Shown here: piece after piece, positions 26,587 through 35,212 of the stretch
How positions within the stretch are numbered: the stretch's first letter is position 1
How the letters are laid out: every line of letters starts with the position of its first letter
From: JAWKWH01 sp963669415
Lineage (GTDB): Bacteria > Pseudomonadota > Alphaproteobacteria > Rhizobiales > Rhizobiaceae
Length of the DNA: 64,000 nucleotides
Assembly: GCA_963669415.2 (NCBI GenBank)
Contig: CAXXPS010000002.1
Location: 248,001-312,000, forward strand
Direction: 5' to 3'
Translations under genes and position numbers: made by a program
The notes under the pieces: model-generated
Databases searched by the model: none
What the model saw: only the letters and a program-made list of their open reading frames with translations
Told to the model about the DNA's origin: nothing

Positions 26587-27618
26587 CTACCTGATTGGCG
26601 GCGCATAGAGCAGGCCACCCTTGGACCAGAGCTGATTGGCGTTTCGCGGAATGCTGACCACGCCTTCCGGGCCAAGATGGCGATCATAGATTTCGCCATA
26701 ATTGCCGACTGCCTTGATGGCGTTATAGGCCCAATCGTTGCCGTCATACTCTTTGCGATCCAGGCCGAGACTGGAGCCGAAATCGCCTTCCAACCCCAGC
26801 AACCGCCGGACAGCTGAATTGCCGCTCTCGCGCATCTGGTCGACATTGGCGGACGAAACTTCCAACTCCTCGGCATTGATCAGCGCAAACATCACCCACT
26901 TGACCAGATCGAACCAGACCTCATCTCCGGTTCGCACGGCCGGACCCAGCGGCTCCTTCGAAATGGTATCCTGCAGAACAATATGCTTCTCAGGTTCGGC
27001 AAAAGACTGACGCGCCGAATAGAGACGGGAAATGTCGGCGGCGTAGGCGTGACATTTTCCGGCTTCGTAGTCTGCCTGCAGCACCTTGTGGCTGTCATAC
27101 TCGACCAGTTCGATTTCCATATTGCGGTCGTTGAAGAAGTCCTGGACATTGAGTGCTGCCGTCGTCCCGCGGCCAACGCAAATCTTCGCGTTGGAAAGTT
27201 CCAGAACCGAGCGGATGTTCAAATCAGCCGGCAGCATGAAGCCCTGATTGTCGTAATAATAGGCGCCGACGAAGTTGACACCTTTCTGAATGTCGTGGGT
27301 CATCGTCCAGGTCGAATTGCGCGACAGGATGTCAACGTCTTCCTTTGCGAGCGCGGTGAACCGCTCCGCTGCCGACAAGGGTGTGAAATTGACCTTGGAC
27401 GGATCGCCGAAAATTGCCGCCGCCACGGCCCGGCATAAATCGACATCGATGCCATGCCACACCCCGTCCACCGGTTCGGAGAAACCGGCCAGTCCCTCAC
27501 TGACACCGCACTGGACGTAGCCCTTTGCCTTGACCTTTGCCAGTGTTGTCGCCTGCGCGGCCAACGGTGTGAAAAACAACGCTACGAAGCCAACTACACC
27601 AAAAACAAAACTTCGCAT
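26587..27618 (-). CDS. aapJ: General L-amino acid ABC transporter, periplasmic binding protein
   Basis: 343 aa. Signal peptide (VVGFVALFFTPLAAQA-T) from ATG 27618; the frame open to 27744 is upstream noise. LDRK-type and STWTMTHDIQKGVNF segments and GVSEGLAGFSEPVDGVWHG match rhizobial AapJ along the whole length. Binds L-amino acids and hands them to AapQM. Divergent from metC, as in other rhizobia, which shows this is the usual aap locus. The permease genes that should follow are missing. Confidence 0.93.
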   Translation of the reverse strand: MRSFVFGVVGFVALFFTPLAAQATTLAKVKAKGYVQCGVSEGLAGFSEPVDGVWHGIDVDLCRAVAAAIFGDPSKVNFTPLSAAERFTALAKEDVDILSRNSTWTMTHDIQKGVNFVGAYYYDNQGFMLPADLNIRSVLELSNAKICVGRGTTAALNVQDFFNDRNMEIELVEYDSHKVLQADYEAGKCHAYAADISRLYSARQSFAEPEKHIVLQDTISKEPLGPAVRTGDEVWFDLVKWVMFALINAEELEVSSANVDQMRESGNSAVRRLLGLEGDFGSSLGLDRKEYDGNDWAYNAIKAVGNYGEIYDRHLGPEGVVSIPRNANQLWSKGGLLYAPPIR

Positions 27619-27938
27619 CAAATGATCCGGCCTTCCCAACTCATCATGGACAAACATATCATGCCCGGTCGGCACCGCCTGCCCCCCTGACCAATCCAGT
27701 GCCCATTGCCGGCAAACGCGCTTCCCCCGCGCCGACATTGCCATAGTTGCATCTCATGTTATTCGGCGTTGCGCGTCAAGACCGATCGGGGCTTGTCCCC
27801 GGCGGTATCGCCCGCAAAAGCGAACTATCTCGTTGCATGGTAAATGCGGCGCTTGCCTGAAAAATGATGTCAAAGTAGACCGGCGTCGCGGCTGCATCGG
27901 CAGCGCGTGGATTTCTGACAACGGAGTTGACGGACAAG
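27619..27938. other. Divergent aapJ/metC promoter region
   Basis: 320 bases with no gene. It must hold both promoters. I looked for a SAM-II riboswitch ahead of metC and did not find its pseudoknot sequence. No strong palindrome stands out. Confidence 0.5.
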
Positions 27939-29114
27939 ATGACCAAAAGAGACCTGTCCAAGGCAGGCATCAACACCAGGCTGGCGCATCGCGGCTACGA
28001 TCCGCGTGACTATCATGGTTTTATCAACCCGCCTGTCGTGCACGCTTCGACCGTCTTGTTTCCCGACGCCAAGACCATGGCGACGCGCAACCAGAAATAC
28101 CTCTATGGCACCCGTGGCACGCCGACGAGCGATGCGCTTTGCCAGGCAATCGACGAACTGGAGGGATCAGCCGGCACGATCGCGGTGCCCTCAGGACTTG
28201 CCGCAGTGACCACGCCGATGCTGGCGTTTCTTTCGGCCGGCGACCACGTGCTGATTGTCGACTCGGTTTACTTTCCAACGCGCCGATTTGCCGACACGAT
28301 GCTGATCAGGCTGGGTGTCGAAGTGGAATATTACGACCCGCTGATCGGCGCCGGTATCGAAAACCTGATCAAATCCAACACAAAGGTTGTGTGGACGGAA
28401 TCGCCGGGCTCGAACACGTTTGAAATGCAGGACATTCCGGCGATCGCCGAAGCCGCCCACGCCGCCGGTGCCATTGTCATGATGGACAATACCTGGGCAA
28501 CGCCGCTCTATTTCAAACCGCTTGACCATGGCGTCGACATTTCGGTGCAAGCATCGACTAAATATCCGGCCGGCCATTCCGATGTGCTGCTTGGCACCGT
28601 GTCGGCAAACGAAAAATGTTGGAACCAGCTGTTTGACACCTTCCTGACGCTTGGCATTCCATCAGGCCCGGACGACGTTTATCAGGTGCTGCGCGGCTTG
28701 CGGACAATGGGCGTGCGGCTCGACCGGCATCAAACGAACGCGCTTGAGATTGCCCGCTGGTGCGAAACACAGCCCGGCATCGCCCGGGTTCTGCATCCGG
28801 CGTTGGAAAGCCACCCGGGCCACGCAATCTGGAAACGTGACTTTTGTGGTTCGTCCGGCCTGTTCTCCTTTGTGCTGAAAGGTGGCGGAACCGCGGAAGC
28901 GCATGCCTTCCTAGACGCGCTGGAGATCTTCGGTCTCGGCTACTCCTGGGGCGGGTATGAATCGCTTGCCGTGCACGTGACTCTTGACGACCGGGTGGTC
29001 GCCAAAGGCGATTATGCTGGTCCGGTGATGCGGCTGCAGATCGGTCTGGAAGATGTCGAAGACATCATCGCCGACGTGCAGCGGGGATTGGACGCGGTCG
29101 AAAAGCTGAAATAG
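27939..29114 (+). CDS. metC: Cystathionine beta-lyase
   Basis: 391 aa PLP enzyme of the Cys/Met metabolism family; splits cystathionine to homocysteine in methionine synthesis. YLYGTRGTPTSDAL, the PLP contact MMDNTWATPLYF and the Schiff-base Lys in SVQASTKYPAGHSD are present. ATG 27939 is used (GGA 4 nt upstream); TTG 27927 is four codons earlier. Linkage to aap is conserved in rhizobia. Confidence 0.94.
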   Translation: MTKRDLSKAGINTRLAHRGYDPRDYHGFINPPVVHASTVLFPDAKTMATRNQKYLYGTRGTPTSDALCQAIDELEGSAGTIAVPSGLAAVTTPMLAFLSAGDHVLIVDSVYFPTRRFADTMLIRLGVEVEYYDPLIGAGIENLIKSNTKVVWTESPGSNTFEMQDIPAIAEAAHAAGAIVMMDNTWATPLYFKPLDHGVDISVQASTKYPAGHSDVLLGTVSANEKCWNQLFDTFLTLGIPSGPDDVYQVLRGLRTMGVRLDRHQTNALEIARWCETQPGIARVLHPALESHPGHAIWKRDFCGSSGLFSFVLKGGGTAEAHAFLDALEIFGLGYSWGGYESLAVHVTLDDRVVAKGDYAGPVMRLQIGLEDVEDIIADVQRGLDAVEKLK

Positions 29115-29199
29115 CCCCCGTTACATTCAAGATCGGATTTGAGATTGCGGCCCGGTTTGCTGATGTCAGGCGACGGAACAGTGGACAGACAATGAGTGG

Positions 29200-29568
29200 C
29201 TACTGGGCGGCTTTGCGCCACCCGGCGGCAACGGCATCCTCTTCGGTGCAGAACCAGCGCTCGCCCTGGTCGGGCCTGATGCTTGCCCTGGAATAGAATT
29301 CCTGTCCCTGCACGTGGTAGATGCGCTCGCCCGTGTCTACGCTGATATTGCCCTTGATATGGCAGTTGGGATTGAGGCCGAACTCGGCCGCCTTGTCGGA
29401 TGCGGCGGACGAAAATTCATAGAATTTCTTTTCGGCCAGTTCCACTGCACTGTCGGGCGCAACAATGCCGGCGGCAACGCCCAGAGCTAATCCGACAGCA
29501 ATCAACAGAAAAGTCGGCACCGACTTCTGTTGTTCTTGGCTGGTCTTGAGTTTCGCTGTCTTGGCCAT
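29200..29568 (-). CDS. Membrane-anchored protein with ExoI-like C-terminal domain
   Basis: 122 aa. One TM segment (FLLIAVGLALGVAAGIVA) followed by an exported domain: CHIKGNISVDTGERIYH then YSRASIRPDQGERWFCTEE and AAGWRKA. This CxIKGN...GERIYHV...GERWFC...AGW pattern is also found at the C-terminus of thermonuclease/ExoI-like proteins; its role is unknown. ATG 29568 has GGAGGG upstream, which decides the start over 29598. Confidence 0.75.
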   Translation of the reverse strand: MAKTAKLKTSQEQQKSVPTFLLIAVGLALGVAAGIVAPDSAVELAEKKFYEFSSAASDKAAEFGLNPNCHIKGNISVDTGERIYHVQGQEFYSRASIRPDQGERWFCTEEDAVAAGWRKAAQ

Positions 29569-29906
29569 GGCTGCCCTCCGGCAACAACTGCAATTCAACG
29601 ATATTCCGGTGAAATATGCAAGGTTTGGGGGAAGATGGGGCGGGCTTGCCGATCAGATCGGATTTCTCGGGGCTGTCACCAATCGCCGCTGGCGGGCAGC
29701 ATCAATCGTCAGCGTCGGACGTTCGCCAGGCCATCATTTCATTGCGGCCGACAAATATCGGTCTAATCGACAATCAGGAGCCGGATTTGATGCCAGTGCA
29801 TTGCCCATTGGTGCCTGTTCTCAATTTGTTTGAACCATTGGCGATGTCGGCGCGACATATCGTTGGGAGCCAGCAATGTTCCTCGTTTTAGATCGTGGAG
29901 AAAATC
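29569..29906. other. Divergent intergenic region
   Basis: 338 bases between two small divergent genes. No ORF with ribosome site, RNA gene or clear palindrome was seen. Confidence 0.45.
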
Positions 29907-30176
29907 ATGTTCACAAAAAATTTCACAACGCTCGCAGCTGCACTCGCCGTTGGTAGCGCTCTCGTCATGACCAGTATCGGTTCGTCACAAGCCCGCGACG
30001 GCGGAAACGATGGTCCCAGCGCCAGTCCCATCGAACAGTTTAACGACTGCAATGAACTGAGAAGGAAAATAAGGAAAACACAAAGTCGGCTCAAATCCGC
30101 AAAGAGTGATTTCAGCAAGGCACGGCACAAGAAAAATTTGCAAAAATATCGGCAAGAACTCGAAGATAACTGTTGA
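29907..30176 (+). CDS. Small secreted protein with charged helix
   Basis: 89 aa, unrecognised. Signal peptide (TTLAAALAVGSALVM, SSQA-R cleavage region), a short Gly/Ser linker, then a highly charged helix (ELRRKIRKTQSRLKSAKSD) between two Cys that are near its ends (NDCNE and EDNC). A disulfide-closed helical hairpin in the periplasm is a plausible reading. ATG 29907 is preceded by GTGGAG; ATG 29895 is possible. Confidence 0.65.
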   Translation: MFTKNFTTLAAALAVGSALVMTSIGSSQARDGGNDGPSASPIEQFNDCNELRRKIRKTQSRLKSAKSDFSKARHKKNLQKYRQELEDNC

Positions 30177-30532
30177 ATTCAGCAGTGCCGTCTACACGGG
30201 TGGCGGATCAGATTGCGGGCAGATCCATGTGGCAACCATGTCGGGCAGGCTTGCATGGTTGGTGGAAAGCGGTGGCGGAAATCGCCAACCAGCGTGCGAG
30301 CAATCAAAATCGTTGCCAGCACCGCTCCCCATCGGTTCAGCAACGCTGCACGACAACACGCGCGAGGACTGGTCCCGACGTTCCAGCAGATCGTCGGCTT
30401 CTCCGGCAGCACAGTGAATGGAGGCAAGCAATCCGGCAACATTTAAGCGATTTCACTATAGGCGGCAGCACCTTTTCGGTGTAGTATGAAGTTCTCATCA
30501 GGTACGAAGTCGGGGGGCTCGTTTACCTACCA
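30177..30532. other. Intergenic region carrying repeat copy 1
   Basis: 356 bases. The last 90 hold one copy of a diverged element (30444-30520) that recurs after the next gene. The rest shows no supported gene. Confidence 0.5.
30444..30520 (+). repeat. Diverged intergenic element, copy 1
   Basis: Starts TAAGCGATTTCACTATAGG, contains a CACCTTTTCGGTG hairpin and ends TACGAAGTCGGGGGGCTC. A second copy is at 30858-30927. Copy 1 ends 12 bases before the ATG of the 92-aa ORF, so it is in its leader. Nature unknown: small RNA, leader element or repeat. Confidence 0.6.
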
Positions 30533-30811
30533 ATGACGCACTTAATCAATATCGTTGACGAGCGGCAATCACGAAAGCCGTCTTTTTGGAAGCACGTTTT
30601 TGTCGCCTTTGCGATGGCTGTTGCCCTGTTCGGCCCCGGCTTGCTGGTAAAAAGCGCGGCCATGCAATGGGCAGGATTTGTTCTGTTTCTGGTTTTTATG
30701 TTCGCCGCCCTGCGACGTGCGACAGGCAAAACGATGACCATCGAAGAAACGGAAATGGAACTTCGGCGCATTGCAGCCTCAAGCCCGAAGGGAGAGGTGC
30801 ACTGGGATTGA
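30533..30811 (+). CDS. Small membrane protein
   Basis: 92 aa, unrecognised. Two TM segments (HVFVAFAMAVALFGPGLLV and MQWAGFVLFLVFMFAAL) followed by a charged cytoplasmic-type tail with EETEMELRRIA. The ribosome site is weak. It is flanked on both sides by copies of the same intergenic element. Confidence 0.55.
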   Translation: MTHLINIVDERQSRKPSFWKHVFVAFAMAVALFGPGLLVKSAAMQWAGFVLFLVFMFAALRRATGKTMTIEETEMELRRIAASSPKGEVHWD

Positions 30812-30857
30812 TGATCCGCGAGCACGGAGTTTATCAGCAATCAGGCCGCTAAACAAG

Positions 30858-30927
30858 TAAGCGATTCCACCATAGGTGTTAGCCCTCAATTGGCGTAGGA
30901 CCACCAGGCACGAAGGCGCCGGGGCTC
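30858..30927 (+). repeat. Diverged intergenic element, copy 2
   Basis: TAAGCGATTCCACCATAGG at the start and CACGAAGGCGCCGGGGCTC at the end align with copy 1, with a roughly 6-base gap in the middle. The hairpin arms change together in part (CACC/GGTG in copy 1, GCC/GGC here), which hints at a conserved RNA structure. Confidence 0.6.
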
Positions 30928-31046
30928 CCTATCAAATCAAAGACATTGAGGATGGAGAAGAACGGGTGATGAAGGGATCGTGTAAACGGCCCTGTAAACG
31001 GGTTCAAACTCCGATTCCGTACTACCTCTTAAGTCCTTGAAAACAG

Positions 31047-31123
31047 TGGCGATCCCGGCAGGATTCGAACCTGCGACCATCGGCTTAGAAGGCCGGTGCT
31101 CTATCCAGCTGAGCTACGGGACC
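31047..31123 (-). tRNA. tRNA-Arg (anticodon TCT)
   Basis: The minus strand from 31123 begins GGTCCCGTAGCTCAGCTGG and ends with encoded CCA. The loop CTTCTAA gives anticodon TCT. Length 77 nt. Confidence 0.95.
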
Positions 31124-31136
31124 GTCCTGCCCTGTC

Positions 31137-31442
31137 CTAGTGAGTCCAGGGCGTCTTGCGGTCATAGCGGAAATTTTCCGCATAGGAAATCTGCCGCCGC
31201 TTGGGTTCCTTCGGCTCGATGACGCGAAAGGCAATGCCGTTCTTCTCGGCATAGGCGACCGCCGCCTCGCGGCTGTCGAAATTCATCCTGATCTGGCTCT
31301 TCATGTCGCCGGACGATGTGTAGCCCATCAGCGGGTCGATGGAACGGCGCATCTCCGGATCATATTCCAATATCCAGTTGCCGGTCTTTGCCTTGCCGGA
31401 CTGCATCGCGGTTTTTGCGGGGCAAAAGATTTTTGCAGTCAT
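31137..31442 (-). CDS. ETC complex I subunit (NDUFS4/AQDQ-like) family protein
   Basis: 101 aa. Homologue of the 18-kDa accessory subunit NDUFS4 of NADH:ubiquinone oxidoreductase. AKTGNWILEYDPE, SSGDMKSQIRMNFDSREAA and AYAEKNGIAFRVIEP match the family. It lies between tRNA-Arg and tRNA-Pro, a place I recall as common in Hyphomicrobiales. Confidence 0.92.
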   Translation of the reverse strand: MTAKIFCPAKTAMQSGKAKTGNWILEYDPEMRRSIDPLMGYTSSGDMKSQIRMNFDSREAAVAYAEKNGIAFRVIEPKEPKRRQISYAENFRYDRKTPWTH

Positions 31443-31496
31443 TGCAGTTCCTCGCTTTGGTTCGCCAGCTCACGCCGGAGCCTTGGCGAAGGCGGA

Positions 31497-31573
<77 letters not shown>

Positions 31574-31722
31574 TCCTGTCAGGCGTTCGAGCACATAGTG
31601 ACATGCGGCCAAAAACGCAACAGGGGAATTTGCCTTCGTGCAATCTGAGGCGCGGATTCGATCACCGCTTGGGTCATCAACTGCCTTGGCGATGTGAAAG
31701 ATTGAACCTGCAACCATGCGCA

Positions 31723-32523
31723 TCAGTCGCTGCAGGTCTTGATCTCCAACCCGTCCGGCAATTTCGTTTGCGCATCTCCGCAGGCAAGATCGAGCCTGTG
31801 CTGGCTCAGCCCTGAAGCGCCCGAAAGGTCCGCCCCGCTGAAGTCGGCGCTGCGCAGATGGGCGTCATCCAGATTGGCGCCGTTGAAGTTGGCGGAGGTG
31901 AAATCGCCATGGGACAGATTGGATGACGACAGGTTGGCGTTGGTGAAGTCTGTATTTGCAGCGATTACGCGGCTCAAATTCGCCCGTTCCATGTTGGCTT
32001 TTGAGAAGTTCGTACCCTGAGCCAGGGCGCGCTCCAGTTCGGCGTTGCTCATATTGGTGTTGTTGAACCGGCTGCCGGCCAAATTGGCGCGCCGCATGAA
32101 GCTGTGGCGCAAGTCGGCATTGGCGAAGTCTGCCGCTTCAGCAAGGCTTTCGCCAAAATCCGTGTCGCGAAGGTCGGATTGGACGAATGTTGCGCCCGTC
32201 AGGATGCTCTTTTCCAGGTCTGCGCCGCGCATCGAGGCAGCCGAGAAGTCGCTTCCCGAAAGATCGGATTTCTCCAGTTCGGCGCGGCGCAAATCGGCTT
32301 CGGCAAAGTTGGTGCGGGCGAGCCGGACCCCTTTCATGTCGGCCTCACGAAGTATGGCCTTGGAAAAATCGGCCTGATCAAGGTCCAGACCGCGCAGCGA
32401 AGACAAATGCAGATCGCATCCCGGACAACCATTGTTTGCAGAGATCGAGGCAGGATCATTGGCCATCGCCGGCGCGGCCAATACCGAGGCCAATGTGAGC
32501 AAAATCCAGGTTTTGATTTTCAT
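31723..32523 (-). CDS. Exported pentapeptide-repeat protein
   Basis: 266 aa. Signal peptide to PAMA-N from ATG 32523. From about residue 45 almost the whole protein is A(D/N)LxX pentapeptides (ADLRRAELEKSDLSGSDF, ANLDDAHLRSADFSGADL), which fold into a right-handed quadrilateral beta-helix. Flanking Cys (NNGCPGCDL near the start; ACGD and TCSD at the end) could cap the helix by disulfides in the periplasm. Function unknown; periplasmic location makes gyrase protection (Qnr-like) unlikely. Confidence 0.88.
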   Translation of the reverse strand: MKIKTWILLTLASVLAAPAMANDPASISANNGCPGCDLHLSSLRGLDLDQADFSKAILREADMKGVRLARTNFAEADLRRAELEKSDLSGSDFSAASMRGADLEKSILTGATFVQSDLRDTDFGESLAEAADFANADLRHSFMRRANLAGSRFNNTNMSNAELERALAQGTNFSKANMERANLSRVIAANTDFTNANLSSSNLSHGDFTSANFNGANLDDAHLRSADFSGADLSGASGLSQHRLDLACGDAQTKLPDGLEIKTCSD

Positions 32524-32652
32524 AGCAATCACCATCTGAACCAGAATGCGGGCGGGAACGCGAAATCTCCCACTTTTTTCAAAAATAGGTCACAGGACAT
32601 AGATTTCATTGACGCCGGTCAATGATGCCACGCGATAGCGGGGCCCGACAGA

Positions 32653-33321
32653 TTACCGCTCCAACTCCGCCAGCACATCTGCGGCCAAGGCGCGTGAGAT
32701 ACGCGACTTTTTCTCCAGTGACAGCTTGTCGATCTGTTCGACGATCCTGATCGCCGCGGCCAGAGACCGATCGATACGGTGAACCAGGAACTGCACGACA
32801 TGTGGCGCGACTTCGAGTTGCCGGTCTGCAAACAGTTTGGTGATGACGCCGGCGAGGAGTGCGTCATCCGGTTCGGCTATTTCGACGGTCGTTGCCGATT
32901 TAAGCCTTGAAGCCAGATCATCCAGTTCAACACCCCAAGCGCCGGGAAAATTCCGGCTGGTGAGCAGCAGGCTACCCGACAGGGCACGCACCTGGTTGAT
33001 CAGATGGAACAATCCGGTCTCGTCCAGGGCGCCAGCGCCAAGATCCTCAACCAGGGCCGCACCGGAGGGCGGCAAAACCGGTTCGCCGACGCCACATGCA
33101 TCAAACTCGGCGGCGCCAGTGCGATGCTTCCAGATCGAAGCCAGATGTGACTTGCCGGAACCCACCGGGCCGGCAAGGACGATGACGGGCGAGTTCCAGG
33201 CCGGCCAGCGCGAAATAAGCTCGATGGCTGCTCGGTTGGTTTCGCCGACGACCAGGTCTTCGGGCGCAAAACCTTCCACCGGGTCAAACTCCATCGGCAA
33301 TTGGCGGGGTTGATCGGCCAT
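32653..33321 (-). CDS. hdaA: DnaA-related replication regulator HdaA
   Basis: 222 aa. DnaA-domain AAA+ protein without the DNA-binding domain IV. PMEFDP near the N-terminus is a beta-clamp-binding-type motif (QLPMEF), and the Walker A is GPVGSGKSHLAS. With the sliding clamp it stimulates DnaA-ATP hydrolysis and prevents re-initiation (RIDA). It sits 8 bp behind the permease gene, in the order pgsA-like - permease - hdaA that is usual next to purMN in rhizobia. Confidence 0.93.
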   Translation of the reverse strand: MADQPRQLPMEFDPVEGFAPEDLVVGETNRAAIELISRWPAWNSPVIVLAGPVGSGKSHLASIWKHRTGAAEFDACGVGEPVLPPSGAALVEDLGAGALDETGLFHLINQVRALSGSLLLTSRNFPGAWGVELDDLASRLKSATTVEIAEPDDALLAGVITKLFADRQLEVAPHVVQFLVHRIDRSLAAAIRIVEQIDKLSLEKKSRISRALAADVLAELER

Positions 33322-33329
33322 TACACAGA

Positions 33330-34457
33330 TCAGCTGTCGTCAGTCCGATGACCCGTGTAGAGTGGTGAGGCCAGATAGCGGTCAATGGCAAAACGAACCA
33401 GAACGCCAACCGCGGCGGAGGCTGGCACTGCGATCAGCAGCCCGACAAAGCCGAACAGCGAACCAAAGGCAAACAGAGCGAACATCAGCCACACCGGATG
33501 CAAACCGACACTGGAGCCAACCAGCTTCGGCTGCAGGATATTGCCCTCGATAAACTGACCCGCAAAGAAGATGCAGGCCGCGGCCCCGATCCACAACCAG
33601 TCGGGCCAGAACTGCACCAGCGCCACACCGATGGCCAGCACCAGGCCAACCAGCGAACCGACATAGGGTATGAAGCTTATCAGGCCGGCAAACAGACCGA
33701 TCAACAGGCCGAAATTCAGGCCGATCAGGGTGAGGCCGATGGCATAAAACAGGCCGAGCATAATGCAGACTGTGCCTTGCCCGCGCACAAAGGCAGCCGT
33801 CGACTTGTTGATGTCGATCGCCAGCGTGCGCACCGTTTCCAAATGGTCGCGCGGCACCCAACTGTCGATCTTGGAAATCATCTTGTCCCAGTCGAGCAGC
33901 ATGTAAAATGCGACAACGGGGGTCACGACGAACAGTCCGGCGATATCGACCAGCGCCTTGCCCGAATTCCAGACCGACTGGAACAGCGTCGTCAGGAAAC
34001 CCGCACCCTGTTGCAGAAGCGTGTTCAATCCCTCACGCAGTCCGACAGAATCGACGCCTATCACCTCTTTCAGCCATTGTGGGTCGAAATCGCCGATCAG
34101 CGCCTGCAACCTGGTTATGTAACCGGGCATGCGTGAAATGAAATCGGTCAGCTGGGTTGCCAAAATCGGCATGACAATCATCAACCCGAGAATGAAGACC
34201 AGCAAAAACCCGATGAGGATGGTGACTGTTGCCGCGATGCGCGACAGGCCCAATGTTTCCAGCCGGTCGGCGACGGGATCGAGAAAATAGGCCAGGATCA
34301 TGCCGGCGACGAAGGGCAGCAGGATGGCGCTGAACACATACAGAAACAGGATGAAGATCGCCGCCGTGATCAGCCAAAAAATGATCTGACGGCGAAATGT
34401 CGCTGCAACAGTGCGATCGACCAGATCGGTGCTGGCGTTGTCAGTCGCTTTCGGCAT
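33330..34457 (-). CDS. AI-2E/PerM-family membrane protein
   Basis: 375 aa with about seven TM segments and the family signature in the C-terminal half (FIPYVGSLVGLVLAIGVAL, FIEGNILQPKLVGSSVGLHP). Members export AI-2 or act in ion homeostasis; the substrate is unknown here. ATG 34457 or GTG 34463 both overlap the end of the upstream CDP-alcohol phosphatidyltransferase gene. Confidence 0.9.
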   Translation of the reverse strand: MPKATDNASTDLVDRTVAATFRRQIIFWLITAAIFILFLYVFSAILLPFVAGMILAYFLDPVADRLETLGLSRIAATVTILIGFLLVFILGLMIVMPILATQLTDFISRMPGYITRLQALIGDFDPQWLKEVIGVDSVGLREGLNTLLQQGAGFLTTLFQSVWNSGKALVDIAGLFVVTPVVAFYMLLDWDKMISKIDSWVPRDHLETVRTLAIDINKSTAAFVRGQGTVCIMLGLFYAIGLTLIGLNFGLLIGLFAGLISFIPYVGSLVGLVLAIGVALVQFWPDWLWIGAAACIFFAGQFIEGNILQPKLVGSSVGLHPVWLMFALFAFGSLFGFVGLLIAVPASAAVGVLVRFAIDRYLASPLYTGHRTDDS

Positions 34458-34986
34458 ATCCACCCATGTGTCTCAACCAGGTGACGAAATAGGCCGCGGT
34501 GGAACTTGCGGTCAAGAGCGCGGAGAAGATGATCAACCAATCGCGAACCGGTCCGAAACCGGTCTGAAACGCCAGTTCCCCCAAAACCCAGGCCGCCAGC
34601 ATGATCTGGACAGCCGTATTTGCCTTGGAGACAAACAGCGGTTTCATCTCGATCGGGTGCTCCATGATGGTCGACAACATCACGGCGCCGACGATCAACA
34701 CATCCCGCGATACTGCCAGGATGACCAGCCAAAGCGGCAGCTCTCCAAGAAATCCGAGCGTTACAAACACCGTTACCAGCAGCAGCTTGTCGGCCAGCGG
34801 ATCCAGATAGGCGCCGAGTTCGGACCGCTGGTTGAACTGCCTGGCGACGAAACCATCGACACCGTCGGACACGCCGGCGATGACAAACCCCGCAACAGCC
34901 CAGCCCATCTCACCGCGCAGCATGGCGTAGATAATCGCAGGCACCAATACGAAACGCAGCACAGTGATCATATTTGCGACGGTCAC
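34441..34986 (-). CDS. CDP-alcohol phosphatidyltransferase family protein (PgsA-like)
   Basis: 181 aa integral membrane enzyme. The catalytic motif D-G-x2-A-R-x8-G-x3-D-x3-D is seen as DGVDGFVARQFNQ ... GAYLDPLADK. Likely a phosphatidylglycerophosphate or cardiolipin-type synthase; a second, closer PgsA is at 52713. Start GTG 34986 (VTVANMITVLRF) is chosen because GGAG lies 7 nt before it; the frame is open to TTG 35016. Confidence 0.9.
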   Translation of the reverse strand: MTVANMITVLRFVLVPAIIYAMLRGEMGWAVAGFVIAGVSDGVDGFVARQFNQRSELGAYLDPLADKLLLVTVFVTLGFLGELPLWLVILAVSRDVLIVGAVMLSTIMEHPIEMKPLFVSKANTAVQIMLAAWVLGELAFQTGFGPVRDWLIIFSALLTASSTAAYFVTWLRHMGGYAESD

Positions 34987-35212
34987 GCCAAGTCTCCGCG
35001 TTGGAAATGCGATCAATTGCGATCCAGTCAGCCATTCACATGGTGCATTTTAACCCAAATCACAAGGCATCTGTTCTGTTTGCGCGTTCGGTGGCAAAAT
35101 GTGCTGGACGACGAGCAATGGCCCTTGCCGCCACTGGGCCGGAAGTGCAAGGAAGTCGCTTGAAACACGGCACACCGTGCAACCGGTGAGCACATATCCG
35201 GGACCTCCCGAA

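Noticed and set aside
27750..27938. SAM-II riboswitch ahead of metC
   Set aside because: The conserved pseudoknot segments could not be found; only scattered short matches.
30179..30484. Several overlapping 80-100-codon frames on both strands
   Set aside because: None has a ribosome site or plausible domain; they overlap one another in all frames as in non-coding sequence of this composition.
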